NCBI GenBank assembly: GCA_964435475.1
Contig: CAYSZB010000018.1
Coordinates: 1 to 38,571 of the forward strand
DNA length: 38,571 nt
DNA from: CAYSZB01 sp964435475
GTDB taxonomy: Bacteria; Chloroflexota; Anaerolineae; Anaerolineales; Anaerolineaceae
Direction: 5' to 3'
The position numbers and the translations under genes are program-made. Each line of letters begins with the position of its first letter. Position 1 is the first letter of the stretch. Shown in pieces: positions 16,627-24,675 of the stretch. The notes beneath the pieces are model-generated. The model had not been told where the DNA came from, made no database searches, and saw only the letters and a list, made by a program, of their open reading frames with translations.

Positions 16627-17886
16627 ATGAAAACGAGGCTTGGATTACACTACTATAATGACACTCACCATTTCCAGGAAAAAGATCTTGCTCTCTGGTT
16701 ACCCCAGATGCTTGGAAAACACATTTCTTGGCTGGTTCTCCAAAGCTCTTTGGATTTTGCGATCCCTGAGGATTTCATCAAATCCCTGTTGTCTCATAAT
16801 ATTGAACCCGTCATTCAATTTTCAAAGGTGGATATTAATCCTGGGAATGCAGAAGAAGCAAGGATCATCCTTCGTTCATACGCAAGATGGGGAGTGAAAT
16901 ATGTAATCTTCTTTGATAAGCCAAATCTTCGCCGTTCTTGGGATGAAGGATTATGGAATAAGGGAGATATTGTTGACCGGTTTCTTGATGTTTACATTTC
17001 TTATGTAAAAATGGCTAGTCGGGAAGGTCTTACTTCGGTGTTCCCCCCACTTCAGCCGGGTGGCGATTACTGGGATACTGCATTTATCAAGAAGGTCCTC
17101 AAATCAGCCATGAATAGAAAATGTATAGAGATAATCTCCAATTTACATATAGCCATAAGTGGACAAACTTTCAATAAACCATTGGATTGGGGCTTGGGTG
17201 AACAAAACAATTCTTTAAACTCTACCGCCTATGCGATATCAAAAGATATGGAGGATCACATTGGTTTCCGCACCAGCGATTGGTATACGAAAATGGTCGA
17301 GCCTATCATTGGCTATCAACCGAAGGTACTGATGTTCTGGTTTGGCTCGAGAACCTATCAAGAACCGGAAACAAGATCAGAACAATTGAATGATCTTGTC
17401 TCTCTAGCGCTGGACCAGGGTATCTCCAACAACATTCATCCGATATCAAAAAATGTAATAAGTTGTATTTTTGACCCATTAAGTACTGTTGCAAATCTGA
17501 ATATCCCAGAATTGGTATCGAAGGATGAGATGCTTGGTAAAGTAATGAACAAGGATTTGCCCATCGAATCCTTGTTCGAACAGGATCCCTTTGATCATAT
17601 CGCGAAAAACGTAGCTTCCTGGGTATATCCTATTGACCATTATTTGCTTCTACCTAAGTTTGATTGGGGAATTCCCGAACATATCCTGGAAAAGATCCGA
17701 CCAATTATGAAAAGTGAACAACCTACAATTGGTTTCTCTTTAGACGAAGCGGCTTTAGCCAGGAAAGTAACAGTTTGGAATGAAAATCATGCATTTTCCG
17801 AAGGACAATTGGAATATTTAAAGAATTCTGGTTGCTTGATCGATGAAAAGATCGTAAGTGGCATAGAAGTTGCATTGGAAGTATAA
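16627..17886 (+). CDS. Uncharacterised protein, probable TIM-barrel glycosidase-like fold
   Basis: I do not recognise a named family. The protein has 419 residues with no signal peptide or membrane segment. Regular alternation such as WLVLQSS, IEPVIQF, VKYVIFFDKPN and SVFPPLQPGGDYWD looks like the strands of an (alpha/beta)8 barrel, as in glycosidase-like sugar-binding proteins. The spread of Trp, Asp and Glu in the loops after these strands would suit a carbohydrate site. Residues 255-300 contain a second strand-rich segment (KVLMFWFGSRTYQEPE). The C-terminal 80 residues (from about 335) look like a separate small domain. GAGG precedes the ATG at 16627. It ends 24 bases before ftsZ in the same direction, so a role near cell division or the envelope is possible but unproven. 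Confidence 0.6.
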   Translation: MKTRLGLHYYNDTHHFQEKDLALWLPQMLGKHISWLVLQSSLDFAIPEDFIKSLLSHNIEPVIQFSKVDINPGNAEEARIILRSYARWGVKYVIFFDKPNLRRSWDEGLWNKGDIVDRFLDVYISYVKMASREGLTSVFPPLQPGGDYWDTAFIKKVLKSAMNRKCIEIISNLHIAISGQTFNKPLDWGLGEQNNSLNSTAYAISKDMEDHIGFRTSDWYTKMVEPIIGYQPKVLMFWFGSRTYQEPETRSEQLNDLVSLALDQGISNNIHPISKNVISCIFDPLSTVANLNIPELVSKDEMLGKVMNKDLPIESLFEQDPFDHIAKNVASWVYPIDHYLLLPKFDWGIPEHILEKIRPIMKSEQPTIGFSLDEAALARKVTVWNENHAFSEGQLEYLKNSGCLIDEKIVSGIEVALEV

Positions 17887-17910
17887 GCGTTTAACGGAAA
17901 GTGAGGTTTT

Positions 17911-19104
17911 ATGAACATCAATTCTTTGACCAGTGTGAAATTTACTCCAGTGGAAGCCAGTGGACCTAAGATCGTTGTCATGGGCTTGGGAGGTGGAGGA
18001 TCTAATGCTGTAAACCGCATGATCGAAAGCGGCATGACAGGTGTTACTTTTGTCTCCGCCAATACAGATGCCCAAACTCTTAAAACCAACCTGGCACCCC
18101 ACAAGGTCCAACTTGGTCCTAAGACCACCAGAGGTCTGGGTGCAGGTGGATTGCCGGCAATTGGCGAAGCAGCAGCAGAAGAAAGTTTTCGAGAACTTGC
18201 TGAAATCTTGCAAGGTGCTGACATGGTATTCTTGGCCGCAGGTATGGGTGGCGGCACTGGCACAGGATCCATTCCCATCGCCGCGAAAGTGTCCAAAGCG
18301 GTTGGAGCTGTAACAATTGCAGTTGTAACCAAACCCTTTTCCTTTGAACTTGGCAGACGGCAAAAGAATGCAGAAGAAGGCATCAGAAAGCTTAGAGAAT
18401 ACACCGACACCTTGATCGTTATTCCAAACGATAGGTTACTCTCCATTGCCCCAAAAGACCTCCCCCTTGAGATGGCATTTACCCTTGCCGATGATGTCCT
18501 GAGGCAGGGTGTCCAGGGTATTGCTGAACTGGTCACTGAAACAGGTTTGATCAATGTTGATTTTGCCCACATAAAACGGATCATGTCTTTTGGTGGCGGG
18601 GCGTTGATGTCCATCGGTGCTGGCGAAGGAATAAACAAAACCTCTGATGCATTGGGCAAAGCTTTGCATCACCCCCTCCTTGAGGAGATTCCGTTGACAA
18701 CTGCATCCGGGATCATTGCCAATTTCCGTGGGGGTGACGATCTAACTTTTCGTGAAATCACTGAAGCCATGGAAGAATTGCAAAAAGAGTCCCAAAACCA
18801 TGCTGAAATCATACCAGGCGTGATCAACGATCCGAATATGATCAATCGAGTGGAAGTGATCTTAATCGTCACAGGACTGGGCGGGATCAAACTTAAAGAC
18901 CTGGAGTTAATTACTGAAAGTCATAAAGCTACAGTAGAAAACAGCAGGGGTTCAGATTTTAAAAGTGAACCAAGAATTGACTCCCTATTCTTTGAAAAAA
19001 ATGAGCCTGTTGCCTCACAAAATCAATATGAGCCTCAGGTGAACTTCAATTCCAACCTGGATATCCCAGCATTTATGAGAAAACGTGTCCTGCAAAAGGA
19101 CTGA
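17911..19104 (+). CDS. ftsZ: Cell division protein FtsZ
   Basis: FtsZ is the tubulin-like GTPase that forms the cytokinetic Z-ring. The 397-residue protein has the N-terminal nucleotide-binding GLGGGGSNAVNRM, the tubulin signature GMGGGTGTG at 111-119 and the synergy T7 loop NVDFAHIKRIM. A variable linker (about 340-382) is followed by the C-terminal peptide DIPAFMRKR, which binds FtsA, SepF or other anchors. GTGAGG precedes the ATG. No ftsA, ftsQ or mur genes are adjacent, so ftsZ lies outside a dcw cluster here; the anchoring partner must be elsewhere. Two small genes follow in the same direction. Confidence 0.96.
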   Translation: MNINSLTSVKFTPVEASGPKIVVMGLGGGGSNAVNRMIESGMTGVTFVSANTDAQTLKTNLAPHKVQLGPKTTRGLGAGGLPAIGEAAAEESFRELAEILQGADMVFLAAGMGGGTGTGSIPIAAKVSKAVGAVTIAVVTKPFSFELGRRQKNAEEGIRKLREYTDTLIVIPNDRLLSIAPKDLPLEMAFTLADDVLRQGVQGIAELVTETGLINVDFAHIKRIMSFGGGALMSIGAGEGINKTSDALGKALHHPLLEEIPLTTASGIIANFRGGDDLTFREITEAMEELQKESQNHAEIIPGVINDPNMINRVEVILIVTGLGGIKLKDLELITESHKATVENSRGSDFKSEPRIDSLFFEKNEPVASQNQYEPQVNFNSNLDIPAFMRKRVLQKD

Positions 19105-19121
19105 TCAGATCGGTGGTAATC

Positions 19122-19346
19122 ATGGTTGATAGCGGAGTGATTAGAAAAGTAAACTGGGAAGTTTATAGAAAATATCCTGCCTGTGTTGGCAAAGAACCAA
19201 CGATAAGCAAACAAGGGGAAACCCGGTTCTTATTTATCTATAGGGCAGAGAACAAATTGTCTGATGCCAATGTGATGCGACAGACCATCCGTGTTGTTTG
19301 TACTGATTCCGGTGATATTGTCAAGATGAGTGCATCACGCGGTTAA
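19122..19346 (+). CDS. Small uncharacterised protein downstream of ftsZ
   Basis: This is a 74-residue open frame beginning MVDSGVIRKVNW. I chose ATG 19122 because GGTGG lies five bases upstream; an in-frame GTG at 19113 is nine bases nearer ftsZ. The protein is basic, has no membrane segment, and its pattern (RFLFIYRAE, TIRVVCTDSGDIVKMSASRG) suggests a small beta-rich fold. No family is recognised. It starts 17 bases after ftsZ and is followed 11 bases later by another small gene with a strong ribosome-binding site, so all three probably share a transcript. Confidence 0.6.
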   Translation: MVDSGVIRKVNWEVYRKYPACVGKEPTISKQGETRFLFIYRAENKLSDANVMRQTIRVVCTDSGDIVKMSASRG

Positions 19347-19357
19347 GGAGTATAAAA

Positions 19358-19555
19358 ATGAAAAAGACCATGAACCAGGTCGAGATCGATTTTTGGAATT
19401 TCCTGATCCCGATCAATAAAAAGGAATCACTTAAGGCAAAAAGAAAAAAGGTTGATCAAGTGAAACCATTTGATCAAACGTTTATGCTGCTATCCTGCTC
19501 ATCAATAGGTCTGATTATCGGTGTACTCGCATCCATTCTTATTCAGATTATTTGA
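19358..19555 (+). CDS. Small single-pass membrane protein
   Basis: This 65-residue protein has a charged, lysine-rich N-terminal half (KKESLKAKRKKVDQVK) and one hydrophobic helix at about 43-64 (LLSCSSIGLIIGVLASILIQ). The charge distribution predicts a cytoplasmic N terminus. AAGGAG at 19345-19350 with a seven-base spacer strongly supports the ATG at 19358. The function is unknown. Its place at the end of the ftsZ transcript makes a membrane-tether or divisome role an attractive guess only. The last 13 bases overlap the convergent DUF4380-like gene. Confidence 0.65.
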   Translation: MKKTMNQVEIDFWNFLIPINKKESLKAKRKKVDQVKPFDQTFMLLSCSSIGLIIGVLASILIQII

Positions 19556-20454
19556 AAATCTCTTTCCAGGTTACCTAAGAAGATTTGAACATCCTCATCC
19601 TTAACCAGATCGGGGATGTTGTTTTTTAACAACCATAATTCATTGTGGACTATGCTTTCACCGGGATTGATCTTCTTGATTGGTGAAAGGGATTCCAGTT
19701 CCATTATTTCGCTGTTTGTGAACACTTCAAAATTTGCTCCCATGTCAGGATAGTTTTTGGCCGGCGTGGCAGCACAATACTTGACAAATACGCTGTTAAA
19801 ATTTTGGTATGCGATCCATCCTTTTCCAGTGAAGAGCCCAATTTTTTGAGGTATGTTGTTCTTCGGGTCTTGTTTCAGAAAAATAAATTCCTTGCCAAAT
19901 TGCCATCTTTCATCACTTAGGTCTGTATATGCCCAAAGGGAAAGCGTACTGGTTGGGAGCAAATTTTCTGGATGAGAACCTCTCGGGGGAAGAGGAATTA
20001 TCGCCCTGCCTCCTTGTGCCATAACCGTGATCCCCCACGCACTCGTTTCAATTGGCCATGCACCATGATTTGTCAGCCGGTGGGTGATTGATACAAGGGG
20101 CTTTTGGGCATCCAGCTGAATCTCGATTGATTTTTCGATTTGCGTATTCGGTTCAATATTCTGATCGAGGATCACTTTGTTTTCTGTAAAGGAAATGTCA
20201 ATTTTCTTGCTGTCTGGGTAGTAAGTCCTGTTCTTATCTTCAGGCGTGTGCCACAATCGATGCCCACCAAAGGATAGCCAGCGGTCTGAATTCGTTACAC
20301 CTAATTGTAAGGGAAATTCCTTAAGCATATTTGGACCATCGATAAAACCAAACCGCATTATCCTGGGTCCTACATCAGTGGTTACTACAAGGTCAACAGT
20401 ATCATTCGAAATTCGATAACAATTGTTCCAACCGCCATAATCAATTTTCTGCAT
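19543..20454 (-). CDS. DUF4380-like protein, galactose-mutarotase-like fold
   Basis: The 303-residue protein resembles DUF4380/aldose-1-epimerase-like proteins that adopt a large beta-sandwich binding sugars. Supporting segments are VTTDVGPRIMRFGF (a strand-turn-strand start common in this fold), LSFGGHRLWHTPED, HRLTNHGAWPIETSAWGITVM and NFEVFTNSEIMELESLSP. There is no signal peptide, so it is likely cytoplasmic. The reaction and sugar are unknown. An AAGGTG sequence on the minus strand sits just before the ATG at 20454. It converges with the small membrane protein gene and is divergent from the ADP-forming acetyl-CoA synthetase. Confidence 0.75.
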   Translation of the reverse strand: MQKIDYGGWNNCYRISNDTVDLVVTTDVGPRIMRFGFIDGPNMLKEFPLQLGVTNSDRWLSFGGHRLWHTPEDKNRTYYPDSKKIDISFTENKVILDQNIEPNTQIEKSIEIQLDAQKPLVSITHRLTNHGAWPIETSAWGITVMAQGGRAIIPLPPRGSHPENLLPTSTLSLWAYTDLSDERWQFGKEFIFLKQDPKNNIPQKIGLFTGKGWIAYQNFNSVFVKYCAATPAKNYPDMGANFEVFTNSEIMELESLSPIKKINPGESIVHNELWLLKNNIPDLVKDEDVQIFLGNLERDFQII

Positions 20455-20572
20455 TTTTCACCTTTTCAGAAACATGTTTCATTGCCTGGATTTTGTCGTC
20501 TATTTGCTACCCATTTTAATCTCATTATCGAAATTTTATAACAAAAATTATCGAATATTTATCATATTGGAG

Positions 20573-20578
20573 TATACT
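20573..20578 (+). promoter_or_regulatory. Possible -10 element upstream of the ADP-forming synthetase
   Basis: TATACT lies in the 171-base AT-rich divergent region 20455-20625. No -35 element better than three of six matches is visible. A start near 20585 would give a leader of about 40 bases containing the strong AGGAGG of the gene. Confidence 0.35.
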
Positions 20579-20625
20579 TCAACTTTGGTCATGAAGGCTA
20601 ATACTTTATTTTTTAGGAGGATGAA

Positions 20626-22734
20626 GTGGATCCAGTTTTAACCGGCTTATTAAAGCCGAAAAGTGTTGCGATTATTGGTGCATCTGCCACTCCTGGCAAG
20701 ATCGGCAATACAGTTGTCAAGAATTTAATCGAAAGTGGGTACCAGGGTGGGATTTACCCGGTGAACCCACAGGCTGAGGAGATTTTGGGGATCAAGTGTT
20801 TTCCAACAATTTCAGCGATCCCTGGTGAAGTCGATGCTGCGGTCATCACAATTCCAGCCAAGTTTGTCATTGAAGCGACTGAAGAGTGTGGGAAAAAAGG
20901 TGTCAAAGGCCTGATCATCATCACCTCAGGGTTCAGCGAAGTTGGTCGTGCAGACCTCGAACAGGAAATTGTGGATATTGCTAGGCAGTATGGTATGCGG
21001 GTTTTAGGCCCGAACATTGTTGGCACCCTGTCCAACTCAGACAAAATGAATGCATCATTTGCCCCATTCTTACCTCTGGCAGGTAAGGCCTCCCTTGTTT
21101 CACAAAGTGGCGCCTTATTAATTGCCATGGATGCGGCAACTTATACCCGTCGTGTTGGTTTTGATAAACTGGTATCTATAGGCAACATGTCAGATGTCGA
21201 TTTCGCCGATCTAATTGCATACTTGAACGAAGATCCTGCAACCTCCTGTATTTCGTTATACGTTGAAGGCTTAAAAGACGGACCACGCTTTATCGCAGAA
21301 GCAAGAAAAGCAACCAAGCCTATTGTTGTCTTGAAATCAGGCGTTTCTGCCCATGGTGCCGCCGCTGCAGCTTCCCATACCGGCTCTTTGGCTGGTGCTG
21401 CAAAGATCTATGGTGCTGCATTTGAACAGGCAAAGGTATCTCAAGCCACAGACCTGGATGACCTGTTCGATCGCACTTTAGCGCTTTCTCTGGAAGCCCC
21501 GATGAAGGGTGAGAACCTCCTTGTCCTGACCAATGGTGGCGGCGTGGGTGTTTTAGCGACTGACTCGGCAGAGAAAGCTGGCATTCCACTGCACTTTGCG
21601 CCTGAGGATGTCCAGGAAGAACTCAAAAAACACATGCCTGATTTTGGTTCAGCCAAGAACCCGGTTGACATGACCGGCATGGCAGGCAACGAATGGTATC
21701 ACGATACCGTCAAATTTGCCTATGCCCACCCCTGGGTGGACGGCCTGGTAATTTTGTATTGTGAAACGGCGATGACCCTTCCCCAGGAAATCGCCCAGTC
21801 TATCCATGCAGCAATCACTGAAACAGGTATTACGGATAAACCGGTAACTGTCTCGTTTGTTGGCGGTGAGCGTTCCGACAAAGCCATGGAATGGCTGGTT
21901 GAAAATGGCATTCCAGCTTATGGCGCCCCGGACCTCGCGGTAAATGCAATGGGTGCTTTACGGGAATATGGCCGCATGCTGGATCTGGCTAATGAAAAAC
22001 CATACATCCCAGAGAAAGTTGATTCTGCACATGCCCGCACAATTATTGCGAGCGCCAGGAAGCATGGCCGAAATGCCCTGACTGAAATTGAAGCAAAGAA
22101 AGTATTCAAGGCATACGGTCTGCCGATCACTGAAACCGACCTGGCTAAAACTGAAGAAGAAGCTGTCCAGCTTGCCCGTAAGATTGGCTATCCCCTGGTA
22201 ATGAAGATCGTCTCACCGGATATTTTGCACAAGTCAGATGCTGGCGGCGTTAAAGTCAATATCAAGGATGAATTAGGTGTTAAGGAAGCTTTCCAGACCA
22301 TAACCAAAAATGCTTTGGCGTATAAGGCAGACGCCTTCATCGATGGTATTGCAGTGCAGGAAATGGCTCCCTGGGCAACGGAAGTGATCATCGGCTCGGT
22401 TAATGATGCTACCTTTGGACCAACCGTAATGTTCGGTCTGGGTGGCATTTTCGTCGAGGTATTAAAGGATGTTGTATTCCGCGTAGCACCAGTCTCCCTC
22501 CTGGAAGCAGAAAAAATGCTGGAAAGCATCAAGAGCGCAGCCATTCTCAATGGCGTTCGGGGCGAAGTCATGCGTGACAAGAAAGCTCTGGCTAAAGTCC
22601 TGGCATCTTATGCGTTCATGGTCTATGACCTCAAGGATGAGGTATCAGAATCTGATGCAAACCCGGTGATTGTGTACGAAGAGGGCAAAGGCGTAAAAGT
22701 TGTCGATGCCCGCATCATCCTGAAAAAGAAATAG
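20626..22734 (+). CDS. Acetate--CoA ligase (ADP-forming), fused alpha and beta subunits
   Basis: This enzyme converts acetyl-CoA, ADP and phosphate to acetate, CoA and ATP, conserving energy at the end of fermentation; related enzymes accept other acyl-CoAs. The 702-residue protein carries a CoA-binding domain (1-130, starting KSVAIIGASATPGKIG), succinyl-CoA-ligase-like domains (about 150-450) with the phosphorylated His251 in AASHTGSLAG, and an ATP-grasp beta part (about 475-700; GYPLVMKIVSPDILHKSDAGGV). All domains are present and in the order of fused bacterial and archaeal ACD proteins. The start is GTG at 20626 with AGGAGG five bases upstream, one of the strongest ribosome-binding sites here, hinting at high expression. 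A long hairpin follows the stop. Confidence 0.92.
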   Translation: MDPVLTGLLKPKSVAIIGASATPGKIGNTVVKNLIESGYQGGIYPVNPQAEEILGIKCFPTISAIPGEVDAAVITIPAKFVIEATEECGKKGVKGLIIITSGFSEVGRADLEQEIVDIARQYGMRVLGPNIVGTLSNSDKMNASFAPFLPLAGKASLVSQSGALLIAMDAATYTRRVGFDKLVSIGNMSDVDFADLIAYLNEDPATSCISLYVEGLKDGPRFIAEARKATKPIVVLKSGVSAHGAAAAASHTGSLAGAAKIYGAAFEQAKVSQATDLDDLFDRTLALSLEAPMKGENLLVLTNGGGVGVLATDSAEKAGIPLHFAPEDVQEELKKHMPDFGSAKNPVDMTGMAGNEWYHDTVKFAYAHPWVDGLVILYCETAMTLPQEIAQSIHAAITETGITDKPVTVSFVGGERSDKAMEWLVENGIPAYGAPDLAVNAMGALREYGRMLDLANEKPYIPEKVDSAHARTIIASARKHGRNALTEIEAKKVFKAYGLPITETDLAKTEEEAVQLARKIGYPLVMKIVSPDILHKSDAGGVKVNIKDELGVKEAFQTITKNALAYKADAFIDGIAVQEMAPWATEVIIGSVNDATFGPTVMFGLGGIFVEVLKDVVFRVAPVSLLEAEKMLESIKSAAILNGVRGEVMRDKKALAKVLASYAFMVYDLKDEVSESDANPVIVYEEGKGVKVVDARIILKKK

Positions 22735-22746
22735 CATTGATTTATA

Positions 22747-22782
22747 TTTCTCAGTCACCAGAATTGTCTGGTGACTGAGAAA
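22747..22782. terminator. Perfect 16-bp hairpin after the ADP-forming synthetase gene
   Basis: Bases 22747-22762 pair without mismatch with 22767-22782 around an ATTG loop. The stem is much longer than most terminators here. The run after it (ATCCTTTCC) is not a proper T-tract, so it may act as an attenuator or mRNA 3'-end stabiliser rather than a strict terminator. Confidence 0.6.
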
Positions 22783-22836
22783 ATCCTTTCCGTTTTTGTT
22801 AATTTAGTTGTAACCCAGTTGTTTCTTCTGATTAAT

Positions 22837-23607
22837 ATGAAAAAGAATTTTCTTATCGATATGGATGGTGTTTTAATCCAGGGCTCAAATATGATTCCGG
22901 GGGCTGATCTTTTTATTGATACCCTGAAAAACCAGGGCAGGAAGTTTGTCCTCCTGACTAACAACCCAATGTACGTTCCTCGCGATCTTTCTCACCGCCT
23001 GGAGGTAACTGGTCTCTCCATTCCAGAGAGCCAGATTTTTACCTCTGCCATGGCAACCGCAATTTTTCTTCAGAAGCAGAATCCGAACGGAAAAGCCTTT
23101 GTGATTGGTGAAAGTGGTCTCACCTCTGCCATCCATTCCATCGGTTACATCATGACAGATACAGACCCGGATTATGTAATTCTGGGTGAGACCCTCTCAT
23201 ACAGCATTGACCAGATAACCAAGGCGATCCGTCTCATCATCAATGGTGCCAAATTCATTGCAACCAACCCTGACCCTTTGGGACCCAGCGAGACAGGAAT
23301 TACTCCTGCATGTGGTGCAATGGCTGCCCTAATTAAAGAAGCCACGGGAGTTGAACCTTTCTTTATTGGAAAACCAAATCCCTTGATGATCCGCACTGCA
23401 TTAAACTATCTTGGGATCCATTCCGAAGACACGATAATGTTGGGAGACAGGATGGACACGGATATTTTGTCTGGCATTAATAGCGGCATGGACACGATCC
23501 TTGTGTTAAGTGGGGTCACAAAGAAGATGGATTTATTAAAATTCCCATATCGCCCAACAAGAATATTTAACTCTGTATCAGATATTGACCCAGCTTGCCT
23601 TGATTAA
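22837..23607 (+). CDS. nagD: NagD-like HAD-IIA phosphatase
   Basis: This 256-residue phosphatase is close to NagD, which dephosphorylates nucleotide monophosphates and other small phospho-metabolites. The motifs are DMDGV (Asp8, Asp10), LLTNNP, Lys179 in GKPNP and GDRMDTDI (Asp204), all intact. I take ATG 22837 as start because DMDGV lies only eight residues in, as in NagD. A longer reading from 22771 would begin inside the preceding hairpin and add 22 hydrophobic residues with no ribosome-binding site. No Shine-Dalgarno precedes 22837 either, so initiation is unclear. It shares motif pattern and size with the phosphatase at 2358; the two are paralogues in one window. Confidence 0.9.
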   Translation: MKKNFLIDMDGVLIQGSNMIPGADLFIDTLKNQGRKFVLLTNNPMYVPRDLSHRLEVTGLSIPESQIFTSAMATAIFLQKQNPNGKAFVIGESGLTSAIHSIGYIMTDTDPDYVILGETLSYSIDQITKAIRLIINGAKFIATNPDPLGPSETGITPACGAMAALIKEATGVEPFFIGKPNPLMIRTALNYLGIHSEDTIMLGDRMDTDILSGINSGMDTILVLSGVTKKMDLLKFPYRPTRIFNSVSDIDPACLD

Positions 23608-23620
23608 TTCACAGCTTATG

Positions 23621-23626
23621 GATAAT
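23621..23626 (+). promoter_or_regulatory. Possible -10 element giving a leaderless L,D-transpeptidase transcript
   Basis: GATAAT is followed by eight bases (ATATTTTT) and then the ATG at 23635, with no ribosome-binding site between. TTGATT at 23600-23605 is a possible -35, but the 15-base spacer is short. Confidence 0.4.
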
Positions 23627-23634
23627 ATATTTTT

Positions 23635-24666
23635 ATGAAGCCTAATTCTTTTAGCCACTCGCGAAGAAGGTTCTTAAAAACCAGCAGTCTTGCATTCAGT
23701 TCACTTTTAATTCAGCCTAAAATTCTAAGCGACACCTCGCCAATAGCTACGAGATATTTTATGGTGGGCAATCCTAAAGGTGTTAGCATACACAAGGAGC
23801 CATTTGATGAAAGCATCATCCTATATCAAAAACAATTGGATGAGATCATCAATGTCTACAACGATGTAATTGGTCCAAAAGGACCTGAGTACAATCCATT
23901 ATGGTACAGAGTATGGGGAGGTTATGTCCATAGCGGCAACCTTGTAGAAGTCAGGTTCACAAAAAACGAAGTCCAAGATGTTGTAAAAAAATCAGGTCAA
24001 CTGGCTGAGGTTACTGTTCCCTTTACCCGGACAAAGTTTTTCAACAGACTGACCGGCTGGAAAGACATGTACAGGTTTTATTATGGCTCTGTGCACTGGG
24101 TGGTGAATGCGATTGAAGGACCTGACAAACAACCCTGGTACATTATTAAGGATGAGTTACTAGAAGTCGAATTAGGTGCCCCAGCGGAAAACTTTCGTTT
24201 TGTACCGCATAATGAAATGGCTCCCATCTCGCAGGACATTCCCCCTGAAAAGAAGAGGATAGATATATCTCTTGCCAGGCAATTTTTGATCGCTTATGAA
24301 GGGGAGCGCATTGTTATGGAAACTAAAATCTCTTCAGGATTGCCTTGGAACAATCTCGCCACTCCTTCTGGCAGATTCCACATTGCCACGAAGATGCCAT
24401 CTAAACACATGGGCGATGGCCAATTAACAGCCAATATTTACGATTATGAATTAATGGGTGTTCCATGGAATTGCTTTTTTGAAATGGAACTTGGCGTCGC
24501 AACCCACGGCACCTATTGGCACAACAATTTTGGCAGTCAAATGAGCCATGGTTGTGTCAATATGCGGACATCAGATGCAAAATGGCTTTACCGATGGACC
24601 AATCCTGTTGCCAGCCCCGATGACTGGGAAAAACACGGTTATGGCACAGTTGTTAATGTGATTTAG
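23635..24666 (+). CDS. L,D-transpeptidase (YkuD family) with Tat signal
   Basis: L,D-transpeptidases make 3-3 cross-links in peptidoglycan or attach proteins to it, outside the membrane. The N terminus has SRRRFLK (residues 9-15), a good twin-arginine motif, followed by a hydrophobic stretch, so export in folded form is predicted. The central 200 residues are not a recognised domain. The YkuD domain occupies the last 130 residues: it starts near RIDISLARQFLIAYEGE, His291 lies in ATHGTYWH, and SHGCVNM contains His305 and catalytic Cys307. The 343-residue length is normal. The ATG is preceded by an AT-rich stretch without a Shine-Dalgarno. Convergent with hemW nine bases further on. Confidence 0.9.
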   Translation: MKPNSFSHSRRRFLKTSSLAFSSLLIQPKILSDTSPIATRYFMVGNPKGVSIHKEPFDESIILYQKQLDEIINVYNDVIGPKGPEYNPLWYRVWGGYVHSGNLVEVRFTKNEVQDVVKKSGQLAEVTVPFTRTKFFNRLTGWKDMYRFYYGSVHWVVNAIEGPDKQPWYIIKDELLEVELGAPAENFRFVPHNEMAPISQDIPPEKKRIDISLARQFLIAYEGERIVMETKISSGLPWNNLATPSGRFHIATKMPSKHMGDGQLTANIYDYELMGVPWNCFFEMELGVATHGTYWHNNFGSQMSHGCVNMRTSDAKWLYRWTNPVASPDDWEKHGYGTVVNVI

Positions 24667-24675
24667 CAGCTCTTA

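Noticed and set aside
17787..18659. Long open frame antisense to ftsZ
   Set aside because: Its composition is Pro/Ala/Ser-rich and follows from the codon use of ftsZ; no ribosome-binding site or family features.
20754..22580. Several open frames antisense to the ADP-forming synthetase
   Set aside because: They are shadows of a strongly coding gene and resemble no protein.
22771..22836. N-terminal extension of NagD from GTG 22771
   Set aside because: It begins inside a perfect hairpin, has no ribosome-binding site and adds residues not found before DMDGV in the family.
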